From: Streptomyces noursei
GTDB lineage: Bacteria > Actinomycetota > Actinomycetes > Streptomycetales > Streptomycetaceae
DNA length: 64,000 bases
Assembly (NCBI RefSeq): GCF_016917755.1
Contig: NZ_CP070326.1
Location: 992,001-1,056,000 of the forward strand
Direction: 5' to 3'
The notes below the pieces were generated by a model. It made no database searches. It saw only the letters and a program-made list of their open reading frames with translations, and had not been told where the DNA came from. Of this stretch, positions 38,627-46,289 are shown one piece after another (the first letter of the stretch is position 1; every line of letters starts with the position of its first letter). The translations under genes were made by a program, and so were the position numbers.

Positions 38627-38868
38627 AGCACGACGAAGCAGAAGACATCGTGAAGGAGGCACTGACCGATGTCGTGCCGGAGGCAGACCTCACCACCCTG
38701 GGCCCCGACGAGACGTTCCGGGACGCGCTGGGAATGGACTCGCTCGACTTCCTGAGCTTCATCGAGATCCTCACCAGGCGCACCGGCGTCCGGATCGATG
38801 ACGAGGACGCTCCGCATCTCACCACACTCGCGGACAGCACCGGGTTTCTCCTCGCCCGAACCGAGTGA
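38623..38868 (+). CDS. Acyl carrier protein coupled to the dehydrogenase operon
   Basis: An 81-residue acidic helical protein. The phosphopantetheine site is GMDSLDFLSF with Ser40. Helix one, KHDEAEDIVKEALTDVVPEA, and the end, H-L-T-T-L-A-D-S-T-G-F-L, fit a bacterial ACP. It starts at ATG 38623, overlapping the E2 stop (ATGA), so it is translated with E2. No ketosynthase, acyltransferase or phosphopantetheinyl transferase is nearby, so it is not part of a visible fatty-acid or polyketide cluster. It may accept acyl groups made by the synthetase or the E2; this is inference. Confidence 0.85.
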   Translation: MKHDEAEDIVKEALTDVVPEADLTTLGPDETFRDALGMDSLDFLSFIEILTRRTGVRIDDEDAPHLTTLADSTGFLLARTE

Positions 38869-38900
38869 ACGGGCACCGGCACCAAGGGATTGATGGCCCG

Positions 38901-39320
38901 TCAGGAAGGCGTGCAGACCATCTCGACGAAGCGACCGACCTGCTTCTCCGAGAGATGACGTGCGAGATCCGCTTCGCTGATCATCCCCACCAGGCGGTGG
39001 TCGGAGATGACGGGAAGCCTGCGGATCCGGTGCCCTTCCATGGCCCGGAGGACCTGTTCGGCGTCGGCCTCGGCATCGATGGTGACGGGCTTGCCCTGGG
39101 CGAGCTGACCCGCGGTCATGACCTTGGGATCCTTGCCCTTGGCAAGGCACTTCACGACGATGTCCCGGTCGGTGATGATCCCGTGCAGCCGGTCGTCCGG
39201 ACCGCAGATCGGCAGGGAGCCGATATTCAGTTCGCTCATCCGGCGTGCGGCGCTCTCCAGCGTCTCGTCTTCCCGCACGCAGGTGCCACCGGCGTGCATG
39301 ATGTCTCGTGCGATGGTCAT
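38901..39320 (-). CDS. Two-CBS-domain protein (Hrp1-like)
   Basis: A 139-residue protein made of a CBS pair: TIARDIMHAGGTCVREDETL, LNIGSLPICGPDDRLHGIIT, DRDIVVKCLAKGKDP, then IRRLPVISDHRLVGMISEAD. It resembles mycobacterial hypoxic response protein 1 (Rv2626c), a DosR-regulon protein. ATG 39320 is chosen because GGAGGG ends six bases upstream; ATG 39326 directly abuts it. It converges on the ACP gene (32-base gap) and diverges from the USP at 39572. CBS pairs usually bind adenine nucleotides; the ligand here is not known. Confidence 0.88.
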   Translation of the reverse strand: MTIARDIMHAGGTCVREDETLESAARRMSELNIGSLPICGPDDRLHGIITDRDIVVKCLAKGKDPKVMTAGQLAQGKPVTIDAEADAEQVLRAMEGHRIRRLPVISDHRLVGMISEADLARHLSEKQVGRFVEMVCTPS

Positions 39321-39571
39321 GGCCATCCCTCCACGCGTCCCGAGAGCCGACCTCACCGGCCGCCTCCCCCGCCGGCGGGCGGTCAGGTGGCAAAGCATCT
39401 CTCCCCCCAGTGTCGCGCCGACGGCGGGATGGTCACCAGTCGAAAGGCCGGGACCGGGCCCGGCTCTCCTCGGCCCCCCTCTCCCCTCCCATGGCTGTCT
39501 GTCGTGCCACTCGCCGTCGACGGCGCCATTCTGGAGAAGGGGCTGACAACGGGCGTGGTCGGGAGAGGGCG

Positions 39572-40462
39572 ATGACCTCAGCGGAAGTTCGCCGGTCGAT
39601 CGTGGTCGGCGTGGATCCGGATTCTTCCCAGCGAACAGCGCTGGCCTGGGCAGCGGACCAGGCGGCGCGCCGCCGGATGCCGCTGTGCCTGGTCCATGCC
39701 GAGGGAGTACCCACCGGTGGCTACCGGAAGACGGAGGTACGGCCTTCGTGGGAGGAGTGGAACCAGTCTCTGCACGAAGCCGGCGAGCGCGTGCTCGAGG
39801 GCGCGGTGGCGTTCGTGGAGGACCGGCAACCACAGGTGCGGCTCTCGGCTCTGCTGGCCGAGGGCAGACCGGCGTGGGTCCTGCGGGAGCAGGCCCGTGA
39901 TGCCGCCGAGGTGGTGTTGGGTTCCCGCCACCTGGGCCGGGTGCAGGAGGTCTTCAGTCCGGCTTCCGTCGCGCTGCCCGTCATGGCGCACGTCTCCTGC
40001 CCGGTCGTCGTGGTACCCGAATCGGAACACGTCACCCAGGACCCGCCGTACGTCGTCGTCGGGGTCGACGGCAGCCCGCACTCCGCGGCCGCCGTGGACG
40101 TCGCCTTCCAGCAGGCCGCCCTGCACGGCGCCGTCCTGCGAGCCATGTTCGTACGGAGCCCGGAGCGGTTCCGTGTGCGGGACGAGGACACCGTGGAAGG
40201 CGAATACCGCAGCCTGCTTTCCGAGACCGTGGCAGGCCGTACCGCGACCTACCCCGAGGTGGACCTGCACCACGAGGTCGTCCTCGGCCACCCGGTGGAA
40301 GAGCTCGCCAAGGCATCCGCCCACGCCCTGTGCCTGGTAGTGGGAACCCGCGGGCGCGGCGGCTTCACCGGCATGATGCTGGGCTCGGTCAGTCAGGGCT
40401 TGCTCCACTACGCGCAGTGCCCCGTCATCGCCGTACCGCAGCCCGGGAAAGCCGGCATCTGA
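39572..40462 (+). CDS. Tandem universal stress protein
   Basis: A 296-residue two-domain USP. Domain one begins SIVVGVDPDSSQRTALAWAA and has VVLGSRHLGRVQEVFSPAS, a degenerate loop; domain two begins YVVVGVDGSPHSAAAVDVAF and has LVVGTRGRGGFTGMMLGSVS, a full ATP-binding loop. It ends CPVIAVPQPG. GGGAGAGGG precedes ATG 39572. The divergent 251-base region with the CBS gene contains only an imperfect palindrome (about 39450). Asymmetry of the two loops suggests one ATP site per protein. Confidence 0.92.
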   Translation: MTSAEVRRSIVVGVDPDSSQRTALAWAADQAARRRMPLCLVHAEGVPTGGYRKTEVRPSWEEWNQSLHEAGERVLEGAVAFVEDRQPQVRLSALLAEGRPAWVLREQARDAAEVVLGSRHLGRVQEVFSPASVALPVMAHVSCPVVVVPESEHVTQDPPYVVVGVDGSPHSAAAVDVAFQQAALHGAVLRAMFVRSPERFRVRDEDTVEGEYRSLLSETVAGRTATYPEVDLHHEVVLGHPVEELAKASAHALCLVVGTRGRGGFTGMMLGSVSQGLLHYAQCPVIAVPQPGKAGI

Positions 40463-40647
40463 TGCCGGACGAGGTTCTTCCGAGGTCCGGTGTCCGCCCC
40501 TCACCCCTGCCGGTCAGCACGGCGTCGATCTTCACGGGCGGCCGTGTGCATCCACGTGCCGGTGGGGGGACGCGAGCGGCCGCGCGAGCTCTCTGTGAGG
40601 AGTTCGCGCGTGCACGCGGGGTGTGACTTCGCAGGTGAGGAGAGACC

Positions 40648-40875
40648 ATGACGGAATCGATCGTGGTCGGTGTCGACGGCTCAGGACGCAGCGTCCGAGC
40701 TCTCGTGCGGGCTACCCGCGAGGCCGTCTTGCGGCACCGCGCGCTGCCCATCGTCCACGTTCTCCCGCGCTACCACCGACACGCGGGAGCTCCCGACAGC
40801 GGGGCTTGGGCGGCCCAACGCGACCAGGGGGTGATGGCCGAGGCTCTGTCGATCGCCGAGGCCATGTCGTGCCAC
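40648..40875 (+). pseudogene. Truncated universal stress protein, N-terminal piece
   Basis: From ATG 40648 (GAGGAGAG upstream) the first 75 codons are a USP N-terminus: SIVVGVDGSGRSVRALVRAT, HRALPIVHVLPRYHRHAG, QGVMAEALSIAEA. USP similarity then stops, with no ATP loop and no second domain, although the frame stays open to 41301 through the gene that follows. A deletion that fused a USP start to the upstream region of the next gene explains this. A functional chimeric protein of 217 residues is possible but less likely. Confidence 0.6.
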
Positions 40876-40983
40876 GTCTGCCAGCATTCGGAGCGAGCAG
40901 GCTCGGCACCTGTGTTGAGAGGCCACACCTATCAGAGGGCGGAGGCGGGGCACCTCACCCGCAGGCCGAAAGGGATGTCGACG

Positions 40984-41301
40984 ATGACAGCTCGTTGCGT
41001 ACTGATCGGCCCTGACGGCGGCCTGGACTTCCTGGAGGCCGCGCCGGAGATGTTCCGGTGCGAAGCAGATCCGTACAACGGCGACACGTCCGAGTTCGTC
41101 ATGCACCGCGCCACGGTGTCCGGTGTCGGGATGCGGGGTCTCGCGGCCTGTGCGGCGGTACTGGCCACGGACAGGTACCCGCCCAATCAGCTGGCCGGCA
41201 GACCGGTCCGTGCTTTGGGGGGAACGGCCCTGTGCGGTCTGGACGACAGCCAGTGCCGACTGATCACGGACGTGTACGCGACGATCCACGAGGGGGCCTG
41301 A
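40984..41301 (+). CDS. Small conserved-looking protein of unknown function
   Basis: A 105-residue soluble protein starting MTARCVLIGPDGGLDFLEAA, with GMRGLAACAAVLATDRYP and ending in ALCGLDDSQCRLITDVYATI. AAAGGG ends nine bases before ATG 40984; ATG 40975 abuts the ribosome site. Three cysteines lie in the second half. It is in frame with the truncated USP, which is probably accidental. I do not recognise the family. Its position within the stress island is the only clue. Confidence 0.55.
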   Translation: MTARCVLIGPDGGLDFLEAAPEMFRCEADPYNGDTSEFVMHRATVSGVGMRGLAACAAVLATDRYPPNQLAGRPVRALGGTALCGLDDSQCRLITDVYATIHEGA

Positions 41302-41380
41302 GCGCCAAGGAGCGCACCCGTTCCCGTACGGAAGCGGCGGATGATGCTCCATGGCAGGGGACAGCTGCTCCAGAAGGCAC

Positions 41381-41520
41381 CCACCCGTGCGCCACGCTGC
41401 GCCACGTCACCTTTGGACAAGAGATCCCACACAGGGCCGAGTTCACGGTTTTCAACTGCCCGACCGTGTGCTCGGCCGGGAACTCGTCCGTGATGTGGGC
41501 CGCAACCACCAGCCGTGTTG
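41381..41520 (+). pseudogene. Remnant of a cysteinyl-tRNA-synthetase-like C-terminus
   Basis: One frame reads ATLRHVTFGQEIPHRAEFTV and the next RVLGRELVRDVGRNHQP. Together they match the end of the gene at 62530-63003 (VLRHVATEQEIPDGARFEA ... RVLGLELVRDVGRDHQS) with a frameshift between. Only about 45 codons survive. The rest of 41302-41618 has no gene I can support. Confidence 0.7.
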
Positions 41521-41618
41521 TCGACCGCGGCGACGGGAAAGCTCCGGGCAAGGAGGCGAGCCCACCGGAACACCGGACCTCGCCAACGAGGCGCTCCGTG
41601 GTGAGATCGCCCGGCCAG

Positions 41619-42083
41619 CTACGTTCCGTCACTCGCATGCCGAACGACGACGACCGGGCACGGCGCGTGCTGGGTGCAGTGCTGGCCGACCGAGCCCAGG
41701 AGAGCACCGGCGAATCCTCCGTGACCGTGGCTGCCGACCACCAGCAGGTCGGCGCCCCTGGCCTGGTCGAGCAACACCACAGCGGGCGTGCCGTACGCCA
41801 GTCCGCGGTGGATCCGCTTCACTTGCTCGGGCGGCACTGCTTCTTCGATGGCGTGGTCGAGGGCTCGGCTCGCCGCACCTTTTATGTCCCCGGCCAGTTC
41901 CTGCGGTGCGTCGACCCAGCCGATCGATCCGAACAGCGGCGGATATTCCCATGCGGTCACCGCGTGTACGGTGCTGTCGGTCAGCTCGGCCTGACGCACC
42001 GCCCAACGCAGGGCCTCCTTCGAGGATTCCGATCCGTCAACGCCGACGACGATGCGGCCCTGCTCCCCCGGCCCTCCGCTCAT
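41619..42083 (-). CDS. Single-domain universal stress protein
   Basis: A 154-residue one-domain USP: RIVVGVDGSESSKEALRWAV, HAVTAWEYPPLFGSIGWVD, VVLLDQARGADLLVVGSHGH and GGFAGALLGSVGQHCTQHAP, ending CPVVVVRHA. The ATP-binding G-x2-G-x9-GS loop is intact. GGAGG lies five bases before ATG 42083. It is the only one-domain USP here with the standard length, and it is divergent from the tandem USP at 42337, sharing a region with two DosR-like palindromes. Confidence 0.92.
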   Translation of the reverse strand: MSGGPGEQGRIVVGVDGSESSKEALRWAVRQAELTDSTVHAVTAWEYPPLFGSIGWVDAPQELAGDIKGAASRALDHAIEEAVPPEQVKRIHRGLAYGTPAVVLLDQARGADLLVVGSHGHGGFAGALLGSVGQHCTQHAPCPVVVVRHASDGT

Positions 42084-42172
42084 GGCGACCTCCACAGTCA
42101 GCCCGTCCAGCGACGACGGCACCGCCTTGCCGCCCGTCCTCAGCGTCCCGTACGCGGGCGGTATGGCGCACG

Positions 42173-42208
42173 GGGCCACCTGTCCGCTGCACCAGGGCCG
42201 CATGGCCC
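42173..42208. promoter_or_regulatory. Pair of DosR/DevR-like palindromes between divergent USP genes
   Basis: GGGCC-ACCT-GTCCG at 42173-42186 (one mismatch) and GGGCC-GCAT-GGCCC at 42195-42208 (perfect), centres 22 bases apart, two helical turns. Paired boxes of this spacing suit cooperative binding of a DosR-type dimer. Confidence 0.52.
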
Positions 42209-42336
42209 CTGCCCGGCCATTGGACCTCTGTGCCACGTGTCACGAGCGGACGAGGATGGGACGGTGGACGCCGCGGTCGGAGACCGCATCGCACTCCGGC
42301 CGTCCGACCCGTGCACCTGGTGAGGCGGTGAGCCGT

Positions 42337-43197
42337 ATGAGTACGCCACTGGTCGTCGGCACCGACGGCTCCGAGGACGCCTTGCGCGCGGTGGACTGGG
42401 CCGCCGACGAAGCGGCCCTGCGTGGTTGTCCGCTGCACCTTCTGCACGCGTCGCTGTGGGAGTCCTACGCGACCTCCGCGATGCCCACCGCCCGGAATCC
42501 GCAAGCACTGCGGGACGCCGCGGCCAGGGACGTGGTGGCCGGCGCGAAGGAGCGGGTCCGGCAGCGGCGGCCGGAGGTGACCGTGTCCACCGTGGTCCGG
42601 GAGGAGGACCCGGTCTACGCGCTGGTGGACGCGAGCGACCATGCCGCCATGGTCGTGGTCGGAAGCCGGGGGCACGGCCTGTCCGGCGTGGTGTTGGGAT
42701 CGGTGAGCTTGACCGTCGCGGCACGGGCCCATTGCCCGGTGGCGGTGGTGCGAACCGGCCTCGACACCGGCTGTGTGGCAGGGCAGTGGGTCGTGCTCGG
42801 GCTCGCGGCGCCGCACCGGACTCCTGCGGCGGCCGACTTCGCGTTCGCGGAAGCAGCACTGCACGGCTACGGGGTCACCGTCGTACACGCCACCGTCCAC
42901 GCCGGCCGGTCCGCAGAGGGCCTGGCCCGGCGGGAGCAGGAAGTCGAGGACTGGCTGGACGTGGCGCTGGCACGGTCGGTCGCGGGCCACCCCGACGTTC
43001 CGGTACGCCGGGTCGTCGTCGCGGGCCGCGCTCATCCGGCACTGCTCGCGGCGACGAAGGGCGCGGAGCTACTGGTACTGGGGGCTCGTCGGCGATCAAA
43101 TCCGCTCGGCCCGCAACTCGGGCCGGTCAACCACGCGATGCTTCACCAGGCGCCGTGCACCGTCGTGATCGTCCCGGTACAGCCGGCCGGTGGGTGA
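42337..43197 (+). CDS. Tandem universal stress protein
   Basis: A 286-residue two-domain USP. Domain one: PLVVGTDGSEDALRAVDWAA and VVVGSRGHGLSGVVLGSVSL, with a good ATP loop. Domain two: WVVLGLAAPHRTPAAADFAF and LLVLGARRRSNPLGPQLGPV, a diverged loop. It ends CTVVIVPVQP. ATG 42337 follows a GAGG-containing leader. Same layout as the other tandem USPs: one complete and one altered nucleotide site. Confidence 0.92.
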   Translation: MSTPLVVGTDGSEDALRAVDWAADEAALRGCPLHLLHASLWESYATSAMPTARNPQALRDAAARDVVAGAKERVRQRRPEVTVSTVVREEDPVYALVDASDHAAMVVVGSRGHGLSGVVLGSVSLTVAARAHCPVAVVRTGLDTGCVAGQWVVLGLAAPHRTPAAADFAFAEAALHGYGVTVVHATVHAGRSAEGLARREQEVEDWLDVALARSVAGHPDVPVRRVVVAGRAHPALLAATKGAELLVLGARRRSNPLGPQLGPVNHAMLHQAPCTVVIVPVQPAGG

Positions 43198-43335
43198 GGC
43201 GGCGTCGGAGTGTCCCTCACCCGGGCGGCGGTCCTGAGGTGCCGGTCGAAGGCCCGGCTGTCCTCCTCGGTCAGGGACCGTCTCTCCTCTCTCCCTCGTC
43301 GCGCTCTGCGCATCGAGTGACCGGTCGGCCCGGCG

Positions 43336-43370
43336 GGGACGGCCGGCCGCGCAAGAGGGCCGAGTGGCTC
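43336..43370. promoter_or_regulatory. Pair of DosR/DevR-like sites upstream of the CBS-BON gene
   Basis: GGGAC-GGCC-GGCCG at 43336-43349 and GGGCC-GAGT-GGCTC at 43357-43370, centres 21 bases apart, ending 77 bases before ATG 43448. Each has one mismatch from the palindrome. Confidence 0.45.
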
Positions 43371-43447
43371 ATATCGGTGCGACCGGCGGCCCGGCCACGC
43401 TGGAGGTGCGGCCGCGCCGCCGGCCGCCGGGGCGGAAGGAGCCGGAG

Positions 43448-44164
43448 ATGGAGCACCGCACGATAGGTGAGCTGATGACCCGGAAAGTGGTGAGCGTGCG
43501 GCTCGACACCCCCTTCAAGGAGATCGCGCAGATGCTCGCCGACCACGCGGTGAGCGCCGTGCCGGTGCTCGACAGCCTCGGCAGACCGGCCGGCGTCGTC
43601 TCGGAGGCCGACTTGTTGCGCAAGGCCGCCGACCGCTCCGACCTGTCCGGGCGGACCCCGCTACCTCACCTGGAGGCGTGGGAGAAGGCCCGCGCGGAGG
43701 GGCGCACCGCCGGAGAGTTGATGTCCGCTCCGGCGGTGTGTGCCCATCCGGACTGGACGGTGGTGGAGGCGGCGCGCCTGATGGAGGTGCAGCGCCTCAA
43801 GCGGCTCCCCGTGGTCGACGAGACCGATGTCCTGTTGGGCATCGTCAGCCGCAGCGACCTGCTGCGCGTCTTCCTGCGCAAGGACCAGGCGATCCGGGAG
43901 GAGATCGCCCGGGAAGTCATCGGCCGCACCGCACGCCTTGGTGCGTCGGGGGTGACCGCCGAGGTCAATCGGGGGCAGGTCGCCCTGCACGGCACGGTGA
44001 CAGATCCACTGCTCATCCCCGTACTGGTGCGGATGTGCGCGAGCGTCGACGGCGTGGTGTCGGTCTCCGAGGACGTCAAGCAGGCACCAGCCGCCGGCGA
44101 CCGGTCCGGCCGGTCCGTCGTGACGGTCGAAGGGCGAGCGGGCGAAGGCCGGTCGTCTCCATGA
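43448..44164 (+). CDS. CBS-pair plus BON-domain protein
   Basis: A 238-residue protein. Residues 1-145 hold two CBS motifs: TIGELMTRKVVSVRLDTPF, AVSAVPVLDSLGRPAGVVSE, TAGELMSAPAVCAHPDWTVV, LKRLPVVDETDVLLGIVSRS, D-L-L-R-V-F. Residues about 155-220 form a BON domain (VTAEVNRGQVALHGTVTDPL, VDGVVSVSEDV), a phospholipid- or hydrophobic-ligand-binding fold. CBS-CBS-BON proteins are frequent in actinobacterial stress islands. AAGGAG is six bases before ATG 43448. The stop overlaps the next USP gene by four bases. Confidence 0.9.
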   Translation: MEHRTIGELMTRKVVSVRLDTPFKEIAQMLADHAVSAVPVLDSLGRPAGVVSEADLLRKAADRSDLSGRTPLPHLEAWEKARAEGRTAGELMSAPAVCAHPDWTVVEAARLMEVQRLKRLPVVDETDVLLGIVSRSDLLRVFLRKDQAIREEIAREVIGRTARLGASGVTAEVNRGQVALHGTVTDPLLIPVLVRMCASVDGVVSVSEDVKQAPAAGDRSGRSVVTVEGRAGEGRSSP

Positions 44165-44697
44165 AGGACGTCGTCACCGTCGGTGTGGACGGTACGCCCC
44201 AGGCCCTGGCGGCGGCACAGTGGGCGGCGCACGAGGCGCGGCTGCGGCAGTCCCGGCTGCGACTGCTGACCGCCTGGCAACCGCTCACGGCCAGACCGCG
44301 GGCCCCCTGGGCAGCTGAGCCGCCACACTGGCCGGACCGGATCACCCAGGAGGCCAGGGCCACGGTCGAGTCGGCGGAGCCGGGCGTGGCCATCGAGGTG
44401 CGCCTGGTGCGCGAACCACCGCTGGAGGCCCTCATCGAGGCCGCTGAGCAAGCGGACCTGCTGGCCCTGGGGTCGCGGGGGCTGGGCCCCGCCGCCCGCT
44501 TCACCCTGGGCGCGACCGGCCTGGACCTCGTGCCGCGGGTCGCCGTCCCCGTCGTCCTGGTGCGAGCCAGGCACGATCGCCCGACGACCGAGGAGGGCAG
44601 CAGCATCGCGGTCGGTGTCAGCCTCCGTGCCGCACGAGTGACCCGCTCCATAGGGGCGGAGCAGGAACCGCCGGCAGAAAGGAAACGTGCGCGATGA
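44161..44697 (+). CDS. Universal stress protein with a truncated second domain
   Basis: A 178-residue protein overlapping the CBS-BON stop (ATGA). The first USP domain is complete: DVVTVGVDGTPQALAAAQWA and LLALGSRGLGPAARFTLGAT, an ATP loop variant. After VPVVLVRARHD a second domain starts (SIAVGVSLRAARV) but ends after about fifteen residues, where the next gene's start overlaps the stop (ATGA). The coupled overlap on both sides shows that the short form is the stable one and not an assembly artefact. Compared with the ~286-residue relatives it has lost domain two. Confidence 0.85.
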   Translation: MKDVVTVGVDGTPQALAAAQWAAHEARLRQSRLRLLTAWQPLTARPRAPWAAEPPHWPDRITQEARATVESAEPGVAIEVRLVREPPLEALIEAAEQADLLALGSRGLGPAARFTLGATGLDLVPRVAVPVVLVRARHDRPTTEEGSSIAVGVSLRAARVTRSIGAEQEPPAERKRAR

Positions 44698-45419
44698 CGA
44701 CCGACCGAGCAACCGGATCCGGTGAGCCGGGGCGGCCCCGCAGCGATCTGGGACGGCGCGCCGCACTGCGCCGTGAGCAGTTGGGGCTGACCCGCGAGGA
44801 GGTCGCGGCCCGGGCCGCCGCCTCACCCGGCTACATCCAGTACGTCGAAGAACACGCGGCCGAGCCGAGCATCGGCTTCCTGCTGTGCCTCGCCGGTGCG
44901 CTCAACACCACGGTCGCCGAGCTGACCGGCGGCACCACCGACCTTCCCACGGGCCTGGGCAAGGCCGGCGCCCATCCCGAGGTGCTGACGCTCGGCCCCG
45001 CCGCATGCCGGGAGCTGCTCTCCACCCACGGCATCGGCAGGGTGGCCGTCACCCTCAACGACACCCCTGCCGTCTTCCCCGTCAACTACACCGTCATCGA
45101 CGACGTGATCGCCTACCGCACCCAGGCGGGCTCCGGTCCCGCCGCGGCAGCCGGCCACGAAGCCGCGCTGGAGGTGGACCACATCGACGAAGCGTTCAGC
45201 CAGGGCTGGAGCGTCCTGGCCGTGGGACCCGCCGAGATCGTCACCAGCTTCTACGAGACCCGCAAATTCGAAGAACACGCCTACTCGCCTCCCTGGGTGG
45301 GCGGCGGCCGGTACCAGTGGATCGCCATCCGGCCGACGCACCTCAGCGGACGGCGCATCCGCGTCCCCGGGGCACCCGCCCCACCGACCGGAAAAGCCGA
45401 ACACAGCACGAACGCGTGA
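44694..45419 (+). CDS. Helix-turn-helix plus PNPOx-fold fusion protein
   Basis: A 241-residue protein. Residues 20-80 form an XRE-type HTH: AALRREQLGLTREEVAARAA, SPGYIQYVEEHAAEPS. Residues 95-230 form a pyridoxamine-phosphate-oxidase-like split barrel: CRELLSTHGIGRVAVTLND, VFPVNYTVIDDVIAYRTQAG, DEAFSQGWSVLAVGPAEIV. The fusion suggests a DNA-binding protein whose barrel senses a flavin, F420 or heme-like ligand. GGAAA-type ribosome site precedes ATG 44694 and the start overlaps the preceding USP stop. It closes the operon CBS-BON/USP/HTH-PNPOx and is a plausible redox-responsive local regulator. Confidence 0.88.
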   Translation: MTTDRATGSGEPGRPRSDLGRRAALRREQLGLTREEVAARAAASPGYIQYVEEHAAEPSIGFLLCLAGALNTTVAELTGGTTDLPTGLGKAGAHPEVLTLGPAACRELLSTHGIGRVAVTLNDTPAVFPVNYTVIDDVIAYRTQAGSGPAAAAGHEAALEVDHIDEAFSQGWSVLAVGPAEIVTSFYETRKFEEHAYSPPWVGGGRYQWIAIRPTHLSGRRIRVPGAPAPPTGKAEHSTNA

Positions 45420-45469
45420 ACCGGACCGGCCACACCGCGTGATACTGCGCCGAACGAAGCTCCGGTGCG

Positions 45470-45916
45470 TCAACCGGCCCGCGGCATCGGTCCGCCCGGT
45501 GGTTCGGCGAGGACGCACCACGAGACCGCGCCGAGCAGTTCGGAGAGCCTCCGGGAGACGTCCATCAGCAAGTCGTCCAACGCCACCACGCCCACGAGCC
45601 GTCCCTTGTCCAGGACCGGAAGCCGGCGGACCGCCGAACGACGCATGGTGCGGTACGCGGCATCGACGTCGTCACCCGGACCGACGGCATGGACCGGCAC
45701 CGTCATCACCTCGCTGACCGGCGCGGTCGCGCTCCGCGCCGCGCCCAGTCCACGCACGGCCAGGTCCCGGTCGGTGACCATGCCGAGAACCGTCTCTCCG
45801 GACACCACCGCCACACACCCAACGGTGCGCTGCTGCATCAACCGCGCAGTCTCCCCCAGCGTGGCTTCGGGAGCGACCGAGACCACCGGCGTCCGCATCA
45901 CATCTCGAACCCGCAT
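45470..45916 (-). CDS. Two-CBS-domain protein
   Basis: A 148-residue CBS-pair protein: VRDVMRTPVVSVAPEATLGE, TVGCVAVVSGETVLGMVTDR, VSEVMTVPVHAVGPGDDVDA, AVRRLPVLDKGRLVGVVALD. It ends in a short C-terminal helix with W-C-V-L. AGGAGG is six bases before ATG 45916, and a DosR-like box lies 59 bases upstream. It converges on the HTH-PNPOx gene. Third CBS-pair protein in the window, with a distinct sequence from the others. Confidence 0.88.
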   Translation of the reverse strand: MRVRDVMRTPVVSVAPEATLGETARLMQQRTVGCVAVVSGETVLGMVTDRDLAVRGLGAARSATAPVSEVMTVPVHAVGPGDDVDAAYRTMRRSAVRRLPVLDKGRLVGVVALDDLLMDVSRRLSELLGAVSWCVLAEPPGGPMPRAG

Positions 45917-45974
45917 GACTGGCCTCCTCACCGGCGTCGAACCCACTGTCGCGCGGGAGCGTGGTCCGAGACGT

Positions 45975-45988
45975 GGGCCGATCGTCCC
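45975..45988. promoter_or_regulatory. DosR/DevR-like site upstream of a CBS gene
   Basis: GGGCC-GATC-GTCCC, 59 bases before the CBS start at 45916. The right arm equals the mycobacterial DosR half-site GTCCC. Confidence 0.52.
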
Positions 45989-46071
45989 CGCCGGCAGCCG
46001 AAGGGCCCACGGTTTCGGCCCACCGACGCCTCGGGGAGCAGCCTCGGACGACTGCGGAACGGCCGCCCGGC

Positions 46072-46266
46072 CCGCAGGTCTTCCGGCGCCCCGGCTGCGT
46101 CGATGTGATCGGCCTGGCGGACGAGGAGCCGCCGCCCGGCAGTGTGCCGCTGCTGCGGACGGCGATGCGGGGCGGGATCCGGTGTACGTCGCCGCTGCCG
46201 CTGGAGGACGCCCGGCAGCGGCTCGCCGCGGAAGTGGCGCACCTTCCGGCCGCGTGCGCGGCTGAC
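46072..46266 (+). pseudogene. Nicotinate phosphoribosyltransferase C-terminal remnant
   Basis: A short open stretch reads PQVFRRPGCVDVIGLADEEP, PPGSVPLLRTAMRGG, PLPLEDARQRLAAEVAHLPA. The K/PQVFRxPGxxDVIxLADExxPPGxxPLL motif and the LxxARxRxAAEVAxLP ending are characteristic of nicotinate phosphoribosyltransferases. There is no start and no catalytic core, so only the C-terminus survives. In mycobacteria pncB2 (Rv0573c) sits among DosR-regulated genes next to a DUF1918 gene, as here. Confidence 0.55.
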
Positions 46267-46289
46267 GGGAACAGGCACCGCGGGAGCTT

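Noticed and set aside
38623..38868. Polyketide or fatty-acid biosynthetic cluster
   Set aside because: An ACP is present but no ketosynthase, acyltransferase, reductase or phosphopantetheinyl transferase is nearby.
39446..39465. Palindrome in the CBS/USP divergent region as a DosR box
   Set aside because: Arms and gap do not fit GGGMC-N4-GKCCC without shifting by one base, so it was not listed with the others.
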